From Deltaproteobacteria bacterium (GTDB lineage Bacteria; SAR324; NAC60-12): a stretch of 64,000 nucleotides of DNA. Within the stretch, counting starts at the first letter, position 1. The number at the start of each line of letters is the position of its first letter. Shown one piece after another: positions 20,720-31,550 of this stretch. The notes under the pieces were generated by a model. That model ran no database searches. It saw only the letters and a list, made by a program, of their open reading frames with translations, and was not told where the DNA came from. A program made the translations under genes and the position numbers. The stretch spans positions 58,272 to 122,271 of the forward strand of contig NYXK01000109.1 of NCBI GenBank assembly GCA_002685535.1, read 5' to 3'.

Positions 20720-23713
20720 ATGGCAGACCTCACGGAGAAAGTAGAAGCTCTTGAGAGGCGACTCGACAAGTTATCGAACGTATTCGACCATATCCGAAAA
20801 TCTCTCACCTCGAAGCACCCCAAGCGGCGCCACTCAGTTCGCACCAAGACCCCAAGCGGACGACCGGAATGGGTGGAGGAAATTGTTCAGCATTTCAATG
20901 AAATTTCAGCAGAATTAAAGAGCGTCAAGAAGACGCTCGACACACGCTCATCCACGGACACTGGCACTTCGCAAAGCGATGCATCAGCGACGAATGCTGA
21001 AGCTGCGCCAGAAGCCGAGTTGCAGTATGAAGCTCCCTCACAACGTCAGTGTGCAGAACAGGTGCCTCCAGCAATTCCTGAAAATGGACAGCAAGAATCA
21101 GTGGCCACCAATGCACCTGAGCCAGTGGGGCTCCCATCTCCACCTTCACCTCCAGGCCAGAATATCACGACAAAAGAGCCTCCGCCACAGGCCCATCAAG
21201 TACCTGTTAGCTGCGAGTCCTCGCTCAGACCAGCGTCTTTAAACGAATCTCTCAGCCGCACGACTCAACTGAATGACGCATTTCTTGATCTACAGTCCGA
21301 GGAAGGCAACGCACCAACGTTTCACTGCAATTATGAAGACATTAGCGGAAACCTCAACGAAGGAAAGCTGGAGCGCTTCTCTTCCGACCCAAGAGTCAAG
21401 AAAAAGGGCTTTTTCAAAATTACAGTCGGAGACTTACCACCTCTCAATGTGAGAGAGGCTAGTTTTGTGCAGCCGGGGAAAGATCATTGCACGAACTTCT
21501 CTTCCCAATCGGATTCTCAAGGCTTCGTCAAGCTGAGTAAAGAACAAAATCGCGAAATTGTATTCCCTGGCTTTCCCCTTCCTGAAAGCCAGAAGGAGTC
21601 CTGGTCTCAGGAAGAATTAAAACAGTTTTGGGAGACAACGCTCAGGAAGCTTCCACAAGACATGTCTTACGTGATCGGGGATCCTCTATTTCCAGATATT
21701 GAGCTTAGCCCAGGAGAAGGTCTGAAACGAATAGATGGTTATGAGAACCTTAGCGGCATTGGGACAACTTATGCCTATCTCAGCGGCGGGGTGTGTTTTT
21801 CAATCATGCATAAGGAGGATGCAGAGTTTCTCTCATTAAATCTGTTACGATCTGGGGGCCACAAACTTTGGCTTCTAGTAGAGCCAGCTTACGGGGAAGA
21901 ACTAGAGCGTCACATGCGTCAGGAATTTCCCGGGATGGCAACTTGCTCCCAGGCCGTACGCCATCTTAGCCGTGCTATTCTCCCGAGTAAACTGGACGAG
22001 TGGAAGATTCCGTACTCTCTTATCTATACTAAACCAGGAGAGGGTGTCGTAACGATGCGCGGAACATATCACCAGGTCTTAAATGAGGGGGATGGCAACT
22101 ACGCCATTGCAATCAACCTTTTACCCAGTTCGTTGCCAACCATTCCCAAGGGCTACAAATTTTGTCAGAAAACCTGCCACCCGCATGCAATAACGGCAGC
22201 GGACTTACGACTTCGTGCGGAGGGGCGTCCATTGGTCGAGGTTCAAGCAAACAAAAGGACCTGTCCGCGACGAGACAAAGTCACAGCGGTACAACCGAAT
22301 ATTATCCCTTCGAAAAGGAATGCAATACAGGCCGAGGTTCAAGCAAACAAAAGGACGCGTCTACCGCGAGACAGAGTCACGGCCCTGCAACCGAGTATTA
22401 TCCCGTCGAAAAGGAAGGCAATTCCGGCCGAGTCCCAGTCGGGGACGCCCCTAGTCCCGCCTCAAATAGGCAGTCTCTTGGAGGCCGTTTGTGGGAAAGA
22501 GGCCTTTCATCACTTGTGCTCTCTGATCTATAGCTGGAGAGATCGGTCGAAACCGTTTTTCGAGAATAATGGCGGTGCTCCCGCTGTGCAACTCGTACAA
22601 GCCATTGGTGCTTTAGAGAAAAAGTCACACCTCACCGAGTTCTTGGACCGCTTCGCGAAGGTGAAGCTAGTGGAAGTGATAGACGGGAAAAAGGACGGCC
22701 GGGTGCAAGCAGATCCAGTGGCTATTACAAACCTCATAAATGGCCTTAGGTGGGAGAACGATAGAACGAACCGCAAGAAGTTACATCGCTACCTTGACGA
22801 AGGCCGGCGATGGAAAAAAATATGTGGCAGTTTCGATGGCCTTTTGTGCCTCATTCCTCCGAACCGGGAGAATGGGGGAAATCTCCACGTGTCTGGAAGT
22901 GCGTTTAAGGAGCTCTCTGGCAGAGATATCGAGCTGTTTCACTCTCTTCTAAACACCAATAAGTTTATACAGCCTTTGTGTCGCGTGGGGAAAACGTTTC
23001 AAGCATCGATTTTGTCTGACGCGGAAGTCCCTGAGTTCAAATGGGAGGGTGAAGATCCAAAAGAGATCTCTCGAATGTCCATGAAAGAGCTGGATCCGTT
23101 CATGGCGAAGTTCCATGTGATAACGGAAAATGAGTACAAGCCCGAGAAATATGATTGGCCTAAACCGGACCGTTGGCTTTGGGACTGGCCACAGCACCCT
23201 ATGTGGGTTCCCTCTTCTGATCGGCAATGCGAGCTATGCGATCTATGCACAAAGGAAAACATTTGCGATTGCATCACTACCTGTTTACCTGAGAACAAGC
23301 CTCGGATCACGAATGAAGGGCGAAAGGGGCAAGGCGTTCGTGCGATTGGCTTGACGTACTTAAAAGATCAAATCCTAGGGGAATTTTGCGGGGAAATCGT
23401 GCCCCTAGAGACGCACGAAGATGGCTGGCCTATGGAGTTTATCAGACCCGATCTGAATGATGAGCCTGTCGCCCAGATTTACCCGAGAGAAAGAGGCAAT
23501 TGGGTGAGGAAGGTGAATCACTCGTGCGACCCTTCTACAAAGTTCCGTGTAATGAAGATATCTGGGTGGTGGAGGCAGATGCTCGTCGCAACTCGTGAAA
23601 TTCCGCACAATTGCGAAATTACGGCCTTTTGTGGACGGAATTTCTTAAAGGGACAGGGAAAAGAATGTTTATGCGACGGCTGCAGTGGGTGTTCAACACC
23701 CCAACGAGGCTGA
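20720..23713 (+). CDS. JmjC-SET fusion protein (chromatin modifier)
   Basis: Intronless, 997 residues. A coiled-coil start (LTEKVEALERRLDKL) leads to a disordered linker and a JmjC fold at ~250-480. The Fe(II) ligands are complete: HKED gives His364 and Glu366, and GTYHQVL gives His451; HKLWLLVEP and AIAINLLP match the fold. Two 32-residue basic repeats (EVQANKRT ... PSKR) follow, then a central helical region (~570-760), then a SET domain from ~860: KGQGVRAIG, LGEFCGEIV, NHSC (933-936) and a post-SET CxCxxC (983-988). In the last SET motif EITAFCG, Cys replaces the conserved Tyr, so methyltransferase activity is doubtful. The predicted role is 2-oxoglutarate-dependent histone demethylation plus methyl-lysine binding or methylation, in the nucleus. 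Start: first ATG in frame. Confidence 0.85.
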   Translation: MADLTEKVEALERRLDKLSNVFDHIRKSLTSKHPKRRHSVRTKTPSGRPEWVEEIVQHFNEISAELKSVKKTLDTRSSTDTGTSQSDASATNAEAAPEAELQYEAPSQRQCAEQVPPAIPENGQQESVATNAPEPVGLPSPPSPPGQNITTKEPPPQAHQVPVSCESSLRPASLNESLSRTTQLNDAFLDLQSEEGNAPTFHCNYEDISGNLNEGKLERFSSDPRVKKKGFFKITVGDLPPLNVREASFVQPGKDHCTNFSSQSDSQGFVKLSKEQNREIVFPGFPLPESQKESWSQEELKQFWETTLRKLPQDMSYVIGDPLFPDIELSPGEGLKRIDGYENLSGIGTTYAYLSGGVCFSIMHKEDAEFLSLNLLRSGGHKLWLLVEPAYGEELERHMRQEFPGMATCSQAVRHLSRAILPSKLDEWKIPYSLIYTKPGEGVVTMRGTYHQVLNEGDGNYAIAINLLPSSLPTIPKGYKFCQKTCHPHAITAADLRLRAEGRPLVEVQANKRTCPRRDKVTAVQPNIIPSKRNAIQAEVQANKRTRLPRDRVTALQPSIIPSKRKAIPAESQSGTPLVPPQIGSLLEAVCGKEAFHHLCSLIYSWRDRSKPFFENNGGAPAVQLVQAIGALEKKSHLTEFLDRFAKVKLVEVIDGKKDGRVQADPVAITNLINGLRWENDRTNRKKLHRYLDEGRRWKKICGSFDGLLCLIPPNRENGGNLHVSGSAFKELSGRDIELFHSLLNTNKFIQPLCRVGKTFQASILSDAEVPEFKWEGEDPKEISRMSMKELDPFMAKFHVITENEYKPEKYDWPKPDRWLWDWPQHPMWVPSSDRQCELCDLCTKENICDCITTCLPENKPRITNEGRKGQGVRAIGLTYLKDQILGEFCGEIVPLETHEDGWPMEFIRPDLNDEPVAQIYPRERGNWVRKVNHSCDPSTKFRVMKISGWWRQMLVATREIPHNCEITAFCGRNFLKGQGKECLCDGCSGCSTPQRG
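22238..22429 (+). repeat. 96-bp direct tandem duplication in the JmjC-SET gene
   Basis: GAGGTTCAAGCAAACAAAAG begins at 22238 and again at 22334, 96 bp apart. Each copy encodes 32 basic residues ending near PSKR(N/K)AI, a nuclear-localisation-like patch. The copies differ at several positions. Confidence 0.9.
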
Positions 23714-23765
23714 TCGTGCACGGGCCACGGTGCCGCACTTCGGCACCGTGGCCCGTGCACGATCA
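23711..23765. repeat. 25-bp perfect palindrome at the JmjC-SET stop codon
   Basis: Arms 23711-23735 and 23741-23765 are perfectly complementary, separated by the 5-nt loop CACTT. The left arm begins with the TGA stop codon. It is G/C-rich (CACGGGCCACGGTGCCG), so the RNA would form a very stable hairpin. Confidence 0.97.
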
Positions 23766-24947
23766 AGGAGGCAGAGACAGGCTCGCTATCATGCGCTTTG
23801 GACTTGAACTTTTCTTGCCAAAGGCTTATCCAATTAAGTGCGCCAAAGTACCGAAGAAGATTCACTTCACCTTCACCACTAGTTGTTTATCCTCCATGGG
23901 AAGGGTCGTTCCTTACCAGCTTTGTGTGATGGAGATGCCTTTTCAAGTATTCCGTATTTCGTGGCCTAGATTAACCATCGGGGTGGGATTTTGAAGGCGG
24001 CACACAGGCCCCAAACCCTGCCTACGTCGTCGGGGACTCGCGCCACTTTCCTCAGTTGAACGCGGCATCGTCGTCCTCCCGTGTCCGCATGAGTATAGGC
24101 TCCAAGTGGAAAGACATTATCACTCGTTGATAGGAGCTATCCAGTTTGCCTCTATCTACGCTCACCATTCCTGATCCGCTATGGCAGCTGGACCGACTTT
24201 GCCCCAGAATATTGTGGAAGCGCCTAGGCTGCTTGATATGCATAGGATCGGTGAGATACAGGTCCGATTCAAATCCATAGCAAGATGGACTCTCTCTGCC
24301 TGGCTCTGAAACCTACTACTTCATCAGCTGGTGGCAAACCCAGTTAGGATCCCTTTGTTGATGTGGGTGGTCCCTGATCGTGGGAGCCTGTCTGGAGACC
24401 CGCTAGTCTGCGTGGATGCGTCGGAGGATGAACAGCTTTAGAAGCACTCGCCCCAAATTGCATGAGAGCCGTCTTAGCTCCGTCCGAGACAGCGCCACGG
24501 AGGATCATTCAAGGAACTGTCAGTGGCGAGGCAGCGGTAGCATCCTGAGCGTCAGCATGATCATTGTTACAATTTTAGCTCGGTGTGATCAACCAAACCT
24601 TGCTTGAACTGTGTGGTGGGTCTTCACATTTGTCACTACATGGCCGACCAGGACGTTGATCTTCGCAGTCCTGGTTCCGCTTGTAAGTCTCAGGGTTCAT
24701 GGGTACTAACTTTAGCTGGCTCCGAAGCTGTTGAGCTTTCGTCATGGCCTGGAGATTTTTGCCTGCGCTGAGTATTAATCACCTTGATGTTCGCAACATT
24801 CAACAACATTTTATAGATCCATGGTTCGTTACCTATCTAAAGAGTGAGCAAAAGAAGGTAAACCAATCCCGGTGTATGCTACGATACGGCTAACGAGATC
24901 ACATCACAGATCAGCACCCTCCTGCTATAGATACAGCCGTAGAGCAA
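23714..24947. other. 1.2-kb intergenic stretch
   Basis: Apart from the palindrome at its left end, nothing recognised. Small open frames lack motifs. The region before 24948 may contain a 5' leader or intron of the C2H2 gene. Confidence 0.5.
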
Positions 24948-26320
24948 ATGGATCGTTTCCAAAGGTCTCAATTTCCAGATTCCGAGGGTTTCTCGGGATA
25001 TTGGCCTGTATTGCACGAAGACCCTAGCATTGTTTCGTCAAACATCGACAATGCTGCATTGAGTACGGCGCACTCCTTCACTTCTCTTGCCACCGCAGAC
25101 GAAGTATTTGAGCCCTTATCTGCCGAGCCAAAAAGGCTTGCCAGCCATACACAATTCTCCAAAGGCTCGGAGTTTTGCCAAGAGATATTCTTCGACTCTC
25201 CACCAATATGGCGCAATACCTTGACTTCCCTAGAATCTCAAGCATCACCTTCAACACTATTTGGGGAAGTGGTTCACCCACAGACAATAAATGCACCAAC
25301 CAATGAACCTTTGGACTTCTCGCCGAATCGTTTATCCCCCAGGTATGTTCAAGATCGTCAAATAATTTAGTGGATATGTCCCTTATGTGACTGGTAACAG
25401 GGTCATGAGAGAACCAAAGCCGAGACAATCTACTGGAATCAGCGACCTGGCAGCCACCTTCAGATATCATCGCTCAGGAGAGATTTCGGAAACGCCCAAT
25501 GAACCTCTAAGATTTGGCATTGACAATAGCGGTCGGGACCATCCATTATACCAAAATGTGACTCCTCATGGAGATGGGCTTTACCACTGCCCGTGGGAGG
25601 ACCAGGAAGAGTGCCAGCACCAGCCAGCAAAGCTTAAGTGCGAATATGAGTAAGATTCTATTTAAGTCTGTTCTCTTGATTTTTAATACTGACCACATCA
25701 TTTTGAATAGCAGACAGGTGGACTCCCATTTGAAACCTTACCGTTGCAAGGTCGCTGTCTGCGGGAATCCCCGTTTCTCTTCAACTGCTTGCCTTCTTCG
25801 CCATGAGCGTGAAGCTCATGGTATGCATGGACATGGGGACAAACCACACCTTTGCACCCACGAAGGCTGCGAGCGTAGTGTTCCAGGAAACGGTTTCCCC
25901 CGCCATTGGAATCTCCGAGACCATATCAAGCGTATTCATAATGACCTTGCACCAACTGAAAGCAAAGCTATTAGATATGATTCCGTATCTGATGAGCTTA
26001 CAAAAAGTAGGAAGCGTAAGGCCGACTCGACTGACTTGGAGGAGGCTCCGAAGAGCAGTGCTACTCCGCCAGCGGAGATCGGCCAGCTTCACGAATCAAG
26101 GTTGCTTGAACATTATCATCAGCACGAGCAGAGGCTCCTGGAAATTGTCAAACAGCTTCACGACCCAAGGGACGCAAACAATATGCACCTGCTCTGGGGT
26201 GCCACCAACTGCATCACGGTAATGGCACAAACGATCGAACGAATTAAGGGGGTGTCAACATCAGGAAATGTTAAGCAAACAAACCCGACCAAGTCACCAC
26301 GTCATTCGCAGACCGAATAA
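24948..26320 (+). CDS. C2H2 zinc-finger transcription factor
   Basis: Three exons (24948-25342, 25401-25649, 25711-26320) join to 417 residues. A disordered acidic N-terminus precedes a zinc-finger region at ~200-290: YHCPW...CQHQPAKLKCEY, then KPYRCKVAVCGNPRFSSTACLLRHEREAH, then the conserved HGHGDKPHLCTHEGCERSVPGNGFPRHWNLRDH. This order is diagnostic of a common fungal C2H2 family. A basic KSRKRK patch (~318) could be the nuclear localisation signal, and the C-terminus is helical (LEHYHQHEQRLLEIVKQLH). The third exon acceptor at 25710 was chosen because it restores the YDRQVDSHLK order of the family. Targets unknown. Confidence 0.85.
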
Positions 26321-26998
26321 CGTGGGTCCTCTATCGCAGTTCTTTCCTTTCTATCTGAGCTCAAACTTCCATTAGAGATGCTTAATATGTCCATGGCAAC
26401 TTTGGGCTCGGATATGTGTACAATAGTATCTGGCTCTCGGATAAGCAAACTTTAGATTCGCGTTGCTCTTCGTTATGTTAATGAAATTAGCTCCCACTTG
26501 CTCGCGGACTTGGCCAGCGTGTCTGCGCCTTGAGTGAGGGATATTTCTATCCTTTCAGTGTCCTGCAGTGTCCATAACTTCATCCAACGGCTAAATCATC
26601 AATTATCAGATAGTAAATTCAAGTAACATGTTTTCCTAGCCAAACTGTCAAGGACCTCCTCGAAAAGTGTTTCAAAGCCAGTGTTTCAAGGCCGACGGGA
26701 GTTAATGCAGCAAAACAAGATGCTTCCATTTCTCTTCTAAACTCTAAACTCTAAACACATGCAAAACCAAACAAAAGTCATTACTCTAAGAAGCCTCCCA
26801 GAAAGCTCTCATAAAATACGCTCCTCACCATCCGAAAAAATCCTTCTCAGCCATCGCAAACTTGTCTTCCAAGCAGGAAGGGACATTCCTTTGCCATTGC
26901 GTCTGAATCCATTAGCGTTCTCGCTCCACTGCACTAGTGAGAAGGCCACTTACACTCCCGAGCAATGAATATCATTTCACCACTCATGAGTTTACCAT
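26321..26998. other. Intergenic between convergent genes, nothing recognised
   Basis: Lies between the 3' ends of the C2H2 and 2EXR genes. A/T-rich, no repeats noticed. Confidence 0.5.
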
Positions 26999-27944
26999 TC
27001 ATTTCCCAGCTGGACCATTTATTTTATCAGTACTGTGTGAATCAATCCTAGAACTCTTTCGTAATGGCTTCTCAAATCCACCCCCTTCTAATATACTCTG
27101 CAGGATGGAACGTAATGACTCCAAAATCATCTTGAGGGGTGAAGAACGGTAGACTTCCGTACTGATCTGCCCCAACGCGGTGGACCTCTTGAACTTCAGC
27201 AATCTCATACGCTCTTCGTTGCATTTTGCACGGCCCTGGAAACGTGGCACTGATACCAAGCAGATGTGGAGACTTCTAAGGTCTTGACACCTCTCAATAG
27301 CTCGGAGAACCCTAGTGATTGAAATATCACTGTCCAGATGTAAGGACAGGTGCCTTACATAGTTGACTCTTTCTGGAGATAGGAAGCGCTCTAGGTTCGT
27401 CCCGTCCATCGCAAATTTGTTTTGACGGTAGAACACAGCGACGGCCTCTGTATATATCTGCTTGGAAGTTCGGAAGATAGCTAATCTTCTGGATCGATGG
27501 CCTTTTGAAGAATGCAGTCCGAAATCGATTGGCGAATCCTCGACGAGAGTCCACTCCAAAACCATCCTTCGAATCTCCTCCGGGAACCTGCCAAAATCTA
27601 ACGGTCCTTTCAGGATTTCAAGCCCTGTAAGACTGTAGATAATGAATTTAACCCTTTGGGGAATTATATTAGAATACTCACTAGAAGATCTTGTGTTCGG
27701 TTCTTGAGAGCTCCTCATTTTGTTCACGCTCTTGACGTCGACAATAGTCAATCTTTTGCTCAAATTTGATTTGCCTTTGACGAAACATGTCAATTATGCA
27801 AGAAAGCTCCCTTTCATTGGAGTTGACCTCGTCAATGAGCGTATCCACTTGTGAAGAGAGGGACTGTATTGAATGCTGAAGGTGCCTCTTTTCTGTCTCT
27901 GCTAGGCTGAGGTCATGGCGGACTTCATCTAAAAAGCTTGCCAT
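26999..27944 (-). CDS. 2EXR protein with N-terminal coiled coil
   Basis: Two exons (27944-27682, 27632-26999) join to 298 residues. Residues 1-85 are a coiled coil (LAETEKRHLQHSIQSLSSQVDTL; YCRRQEREQNEELSRTEHK). After the intron the 2EXR-like module follows: DFGRFPEEIRRMVLEWTL (~100), LAIFRTSKQIYTEAVAVFYRQNKF (~135), then leucine-rich-like RVNYVRHLSLHLDSD and CQDLRSLHICL. The combination suggests oligomerisation plus a recognition domain. Function unknown; second of four 2EXR loci in the window. Confidence 0.75.
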
Positions 27945-28980
27945 GTTGCAGGTATTTGTTTTCGTCTTGCTGAGTCTGTGAAAAGAAAAAGATGAACTCG
28001 GCGGGGGGGGGGATGTTGGTTCAGATAGACCTTGGAGGAATAAATAGACCTGTTTCCAGCATTCTTCATCCAGTGGTAAATTGTTACCTCCCGTTCACCA
28101 ATCCATGCTATTGCCCAATCGCGAGCTCCCGTTTCTCAATAGGAGGGCTGGATGCGATTAACAAAACGCCGTGCCTTCTTTCATACATGAGTAATACACT
28201 ACGCCAGCACCTGCCTGGATGCAAAGTGGAGCCACCATTTCCCAAGACGATATCCATGCGTCGGAGTTGGGCACCATGGAAGCACTTGCCTGAAATTGCA
28301 TCAATTCCGGCATCTTTCGGGCTGAGACGGCCCAGCTGATAGTTGACCAAGGCAAAAGTCAGGGCGCGGCTGTGATGGCATGTTTGCTTGCCATGGGAAG
28401 GTTTATGCGTTGGCAAATGAGCAATTCAAACGTCAATGGAGCAGCCAAGGTGGAGCCATTTGTTACCATTGTACTACGAAAAATGGCCACTTGCGCGAGC
28501 ATCATTGCCCTTTTTGCTGTCCGGTGAGGAGCTATGCTCGCAGACAATGTCAGCTAAGTAGTTGTGCCGCCTCTCCCCAGGCATCTCAGCATGACCAACT
28601 CAAGCCCATGAAGCCGGCACTTCCTCGGCATATAGTTGCTCCTGCCTGCTGCTTTATGACGCCAGTGATAGTGATAATTCGTTTGCTGAAGCATGTGCAG
28701 CTCAAGTGCAACGGTTCTCAAGTCCCTGTTGAATCCCTCCACGATCATCCTTCCTGCTACATGACACATGGTGACGCAGCTCTACTGGTAGCGATATGTC
28801 GACGCTCAGCTATGATGTGTCATGCGTCGAAGCAGGTACTAATCCTTAGTTGTCCCATGGAGCCTTTAGCCATATAATAAGTTCTTTGCCTCTTCAAAAT
28901 TTTCTCTTAACAAAGTCCAAAACAAACCAGGTTGTGACTGCTCTCATCACCCCAAATATTCTGTTTTCCCACACTCAGCC
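27945..28980. other. Gene-poor stretch between divergent 2EXR genes
   Basis: Includes a run of ten G at 28003-28012. A 165-codon frame (28380-28877) is Cys-rich but has no domain or codon-like character and is judged non-coding. It should hold both divergent promoters. Confidence 0.5.
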
Positions 28981-29881
28981 ATGGCCGCGTCTGCACTCGA
29001 GCCTACATTAAACAACAGTATCCTCACCAAGCTTCCTGTAGAAGTTCGTTTAATGATATACGTCCTTCTTTTGGTCAGCGACAGGCCGATACCGATCACA
29101 TACACACGGATTATACACAGAAATCGTTCCACTTCCCATCCTCGAGAAGACTTACATTGCCTCCCAGCTCATTTCATTGCAATCCTCAAAGTATGCAAAC
29201 AAATCTACAAGGAAGCTGAGACAGTTCTGTACAAGTCAAACTGCTTTTTCTTCGCAAGGCCACGACAGGATCTTGGTGTTTTTCTGACATCAATAAGTGA
29301 ACAAGCTTATACATCGATTACAAGTCTCGCGTTACGGTACCCACTCGGAGACCGGTACACGATTGACTTGTTGTCAGGCTGTCAAAATCTGAACGAGGTC
29401 GTCTTCTTTGGGAATAGAGTTCGGATATCAGGGAATTGGTACACGGAAGACTGGTTGACAGGCTTGCTACCTCGGAAAGACGCTACCTATGTTCAGGAGT
29501 TCGAAAAAACACCCAAATATCTCGTTCCTTACTTGGAAGGATTGCGCGTTCGGTCATTCAAATTCTGTCCAAGTGCAGTGCTTTTGAGAACACGGGCAGA
29601 CATTTCCCGCTCGATGCCCTGGACGGAAATCACGAAGCCTGGCCGGTGGAGAGAGGCTCCTAGACTAACCCCTAGCCAAGTGTCATTTAAAGAGCTTGTA
29701 ACGGGACGTGGGTGCGAGAGAACCAAAGCCCAACAGAAGAGGGCGACAGAAAGCCGGGGTTGCAAGGTGAGTAGACCTAACCCCCATTGAACTCTACAGA
29801 TTTCTAATCGAATTTCAGCTTGAGCGTTTCCGTTATTGTAAATACTTTATCGAAACGCACCGGGATTGGCATTTGGAATAG
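28981..29881 (+). CDS. 2EXR domain protein
   Basis: Two exons (28981-29766, 29819-29881) join to 282 residues. The domain starts ILTKLPVEVRLMIYVLLLV (~16), with ILKVCKQIYKEAETVLYKSNCFFF (~66-90), a TSITSLALRYPL segment and a CQNLNEVVFFG strand. The second exon adds only 20 residues (LERFRYCKYFIETH) and is supported by a GTGAGT donor and TTTCAG acceptor. It is divergent to the coiled-coil 2EXR gene with a ~1-kb shared upstream region, and the domains are similar enough to suggest an old duplication. Function unknown. Confidence 0.75.
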
Positions 29882-31550
29882 CTTTATTGGCGAATTAAAA
29901 GGATGAGGGGCAAGCTAGCAAGACGACAGGGTTGTGGGCAACAATTAAACTTGGACGGTAGTGAAGTCATCTGCAATTTGGGAGGAGTAGGACAAATGCC
30001 TGGGCGAGGGGTACTGCCCATGACAAAGAGTTTGGGGAGCTGTACAATACAATGATGCCGTCGAATAAATGAACGCAATTTTAAGTGCAATCTACTAGTT
30101 ATCTCCGGACGTGGAGGTCGGACGTGACTTGAACCTACCTTTCAGTCTTTACGTGTATCTCCTGGTGCCACTGGACCTCATTCTGGACTTGAATGGCTGC
30201 TCAAAGAGTCCAAACGTTTATGCACACATTGGATTCGTAACCATGGGAATACATGTTAAAGCCTAAAAGACCGAACGGTTGTCATGGGTAAACAATTTCA
30301 ATGAGTTTTCTAGATTTACTTGTGCTTGAATCCTTGAACATGGTTCGCGAGATCGCTGTGCTGAATGTTCACGCAAGCCCGGGTCGGATGAAACTTTTTC
30401 CGTATAGGGCCTCCTCGGTTAACGACCGAGTCTATTATATTTTCTGCATCATCACTTCCTCGACCGGCAATGCTTCAACTTCTACTGAATTCACTTAGTG
30501 GCCATGCTTATTCCCTCAAAACTCCTCCACAACCTCTACACGCATGCGCTTCCTTCAATCATATCATAGAATTCTCCTCGCCAGCCGCAGATTCGTGCAT
30601 CTTCCCTTTATGAGAGCTCTCATCTCGAAGTTGCTTGATCATCTCTAACGTGCTATCTACCTTCATTTCGTCCTTCTTACTTGCTCTCTCGACGTTGTCA
30701 AGCCTGTATCGAGCTTTGTAAACTAGTAACTCACCAATCCGTGTTAGATAACGTTATCAGTCTTTCCTTAGCATAGCTCAGCTCCCCTTCTGCTCGACAT
30801 GAAGCATCGGAAAGAGATAGGTCCGAAGTCCGAATTCACATTCCGCGGGCGCCTGGTCCTCCCAGTTTGTAGCTCAGATCACGTCCTCTTCATCTGCGTC
30901 GAAGCGGATCATGACGTCCCTTTCATGCGTCGGAGCATAAACAGGCCGCTCTGTCACCTACCTGTATCATGGGTGCCACCCCTTCCTACTGCCTAATTCA
31001 TGATAGCGGAGCCATGATGATGATCAAGTGGAAGTAGATCAGCTGTGATGACGGATCCATGCGATTAACGTCAAGTTGCTAAACATACCTCATGGGTGAG
31101 GCTACAATGGTAGGGTTCATGGACCTGCATGAATGACTTAACTTGTGCCGTGGAGCTAAAGGAATTACCAGGGAAGCGTCTGCTTGGCTGCATTCACCGT
31201 TCGACATGGATAATTCAGTTCCTACCGTTTGGGCATCATGCAGGGCGCCGGCGATACGGAGAAGTGATGCTCGACGTCATGGTCTCGGAGAGAGTAAGGC
31301 CATTAAGGGTCGGCATGAATACTCAACTCGTCCGGTGAAGCCAGCTCCGGTTGGACCCATGACCATCATCCTTCTTACCGCTAATGCGAAGAATGGGAAG
31401 CGATGCTCCACATCAAAGGCTCAGCGACAATAGCATCCATGGATTTCCATGGATTGCCCCTCGCAGCCGACGACCATAACTACCTCTCCCATCCCATCTC
31501 CTCCTCCTCTCTGCAGTCACCTTGTACCGTATCTTCTTTCAACCCGCATT
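29882..31550. other. 1.7-kb gene-poor stretch
   Basis: No coding pattern, RNA gene or tandem repeat recognised despite normal base composition. It could be a decayed gene or transposon too diverged to name. The last ~150 bp are pyrimidine-rich and likely serve as promoter of the RING gene. Confidence 0.45.

Noticed and set aside
23711..23765. Palindrome as a bacterial-type terminator
   Set aside because: No T-tract follows, and the host is a fungus.
28003..28012. Run of ten G (also nine G near 55504)
   Set aside because: Simple homopolymers; noted only as possible sites of length error.
28380..28877. 165-codon Cys-rich frame
   Set aside because: No domain, no helix or strand pattern, and start context is poor. 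Probably chance.
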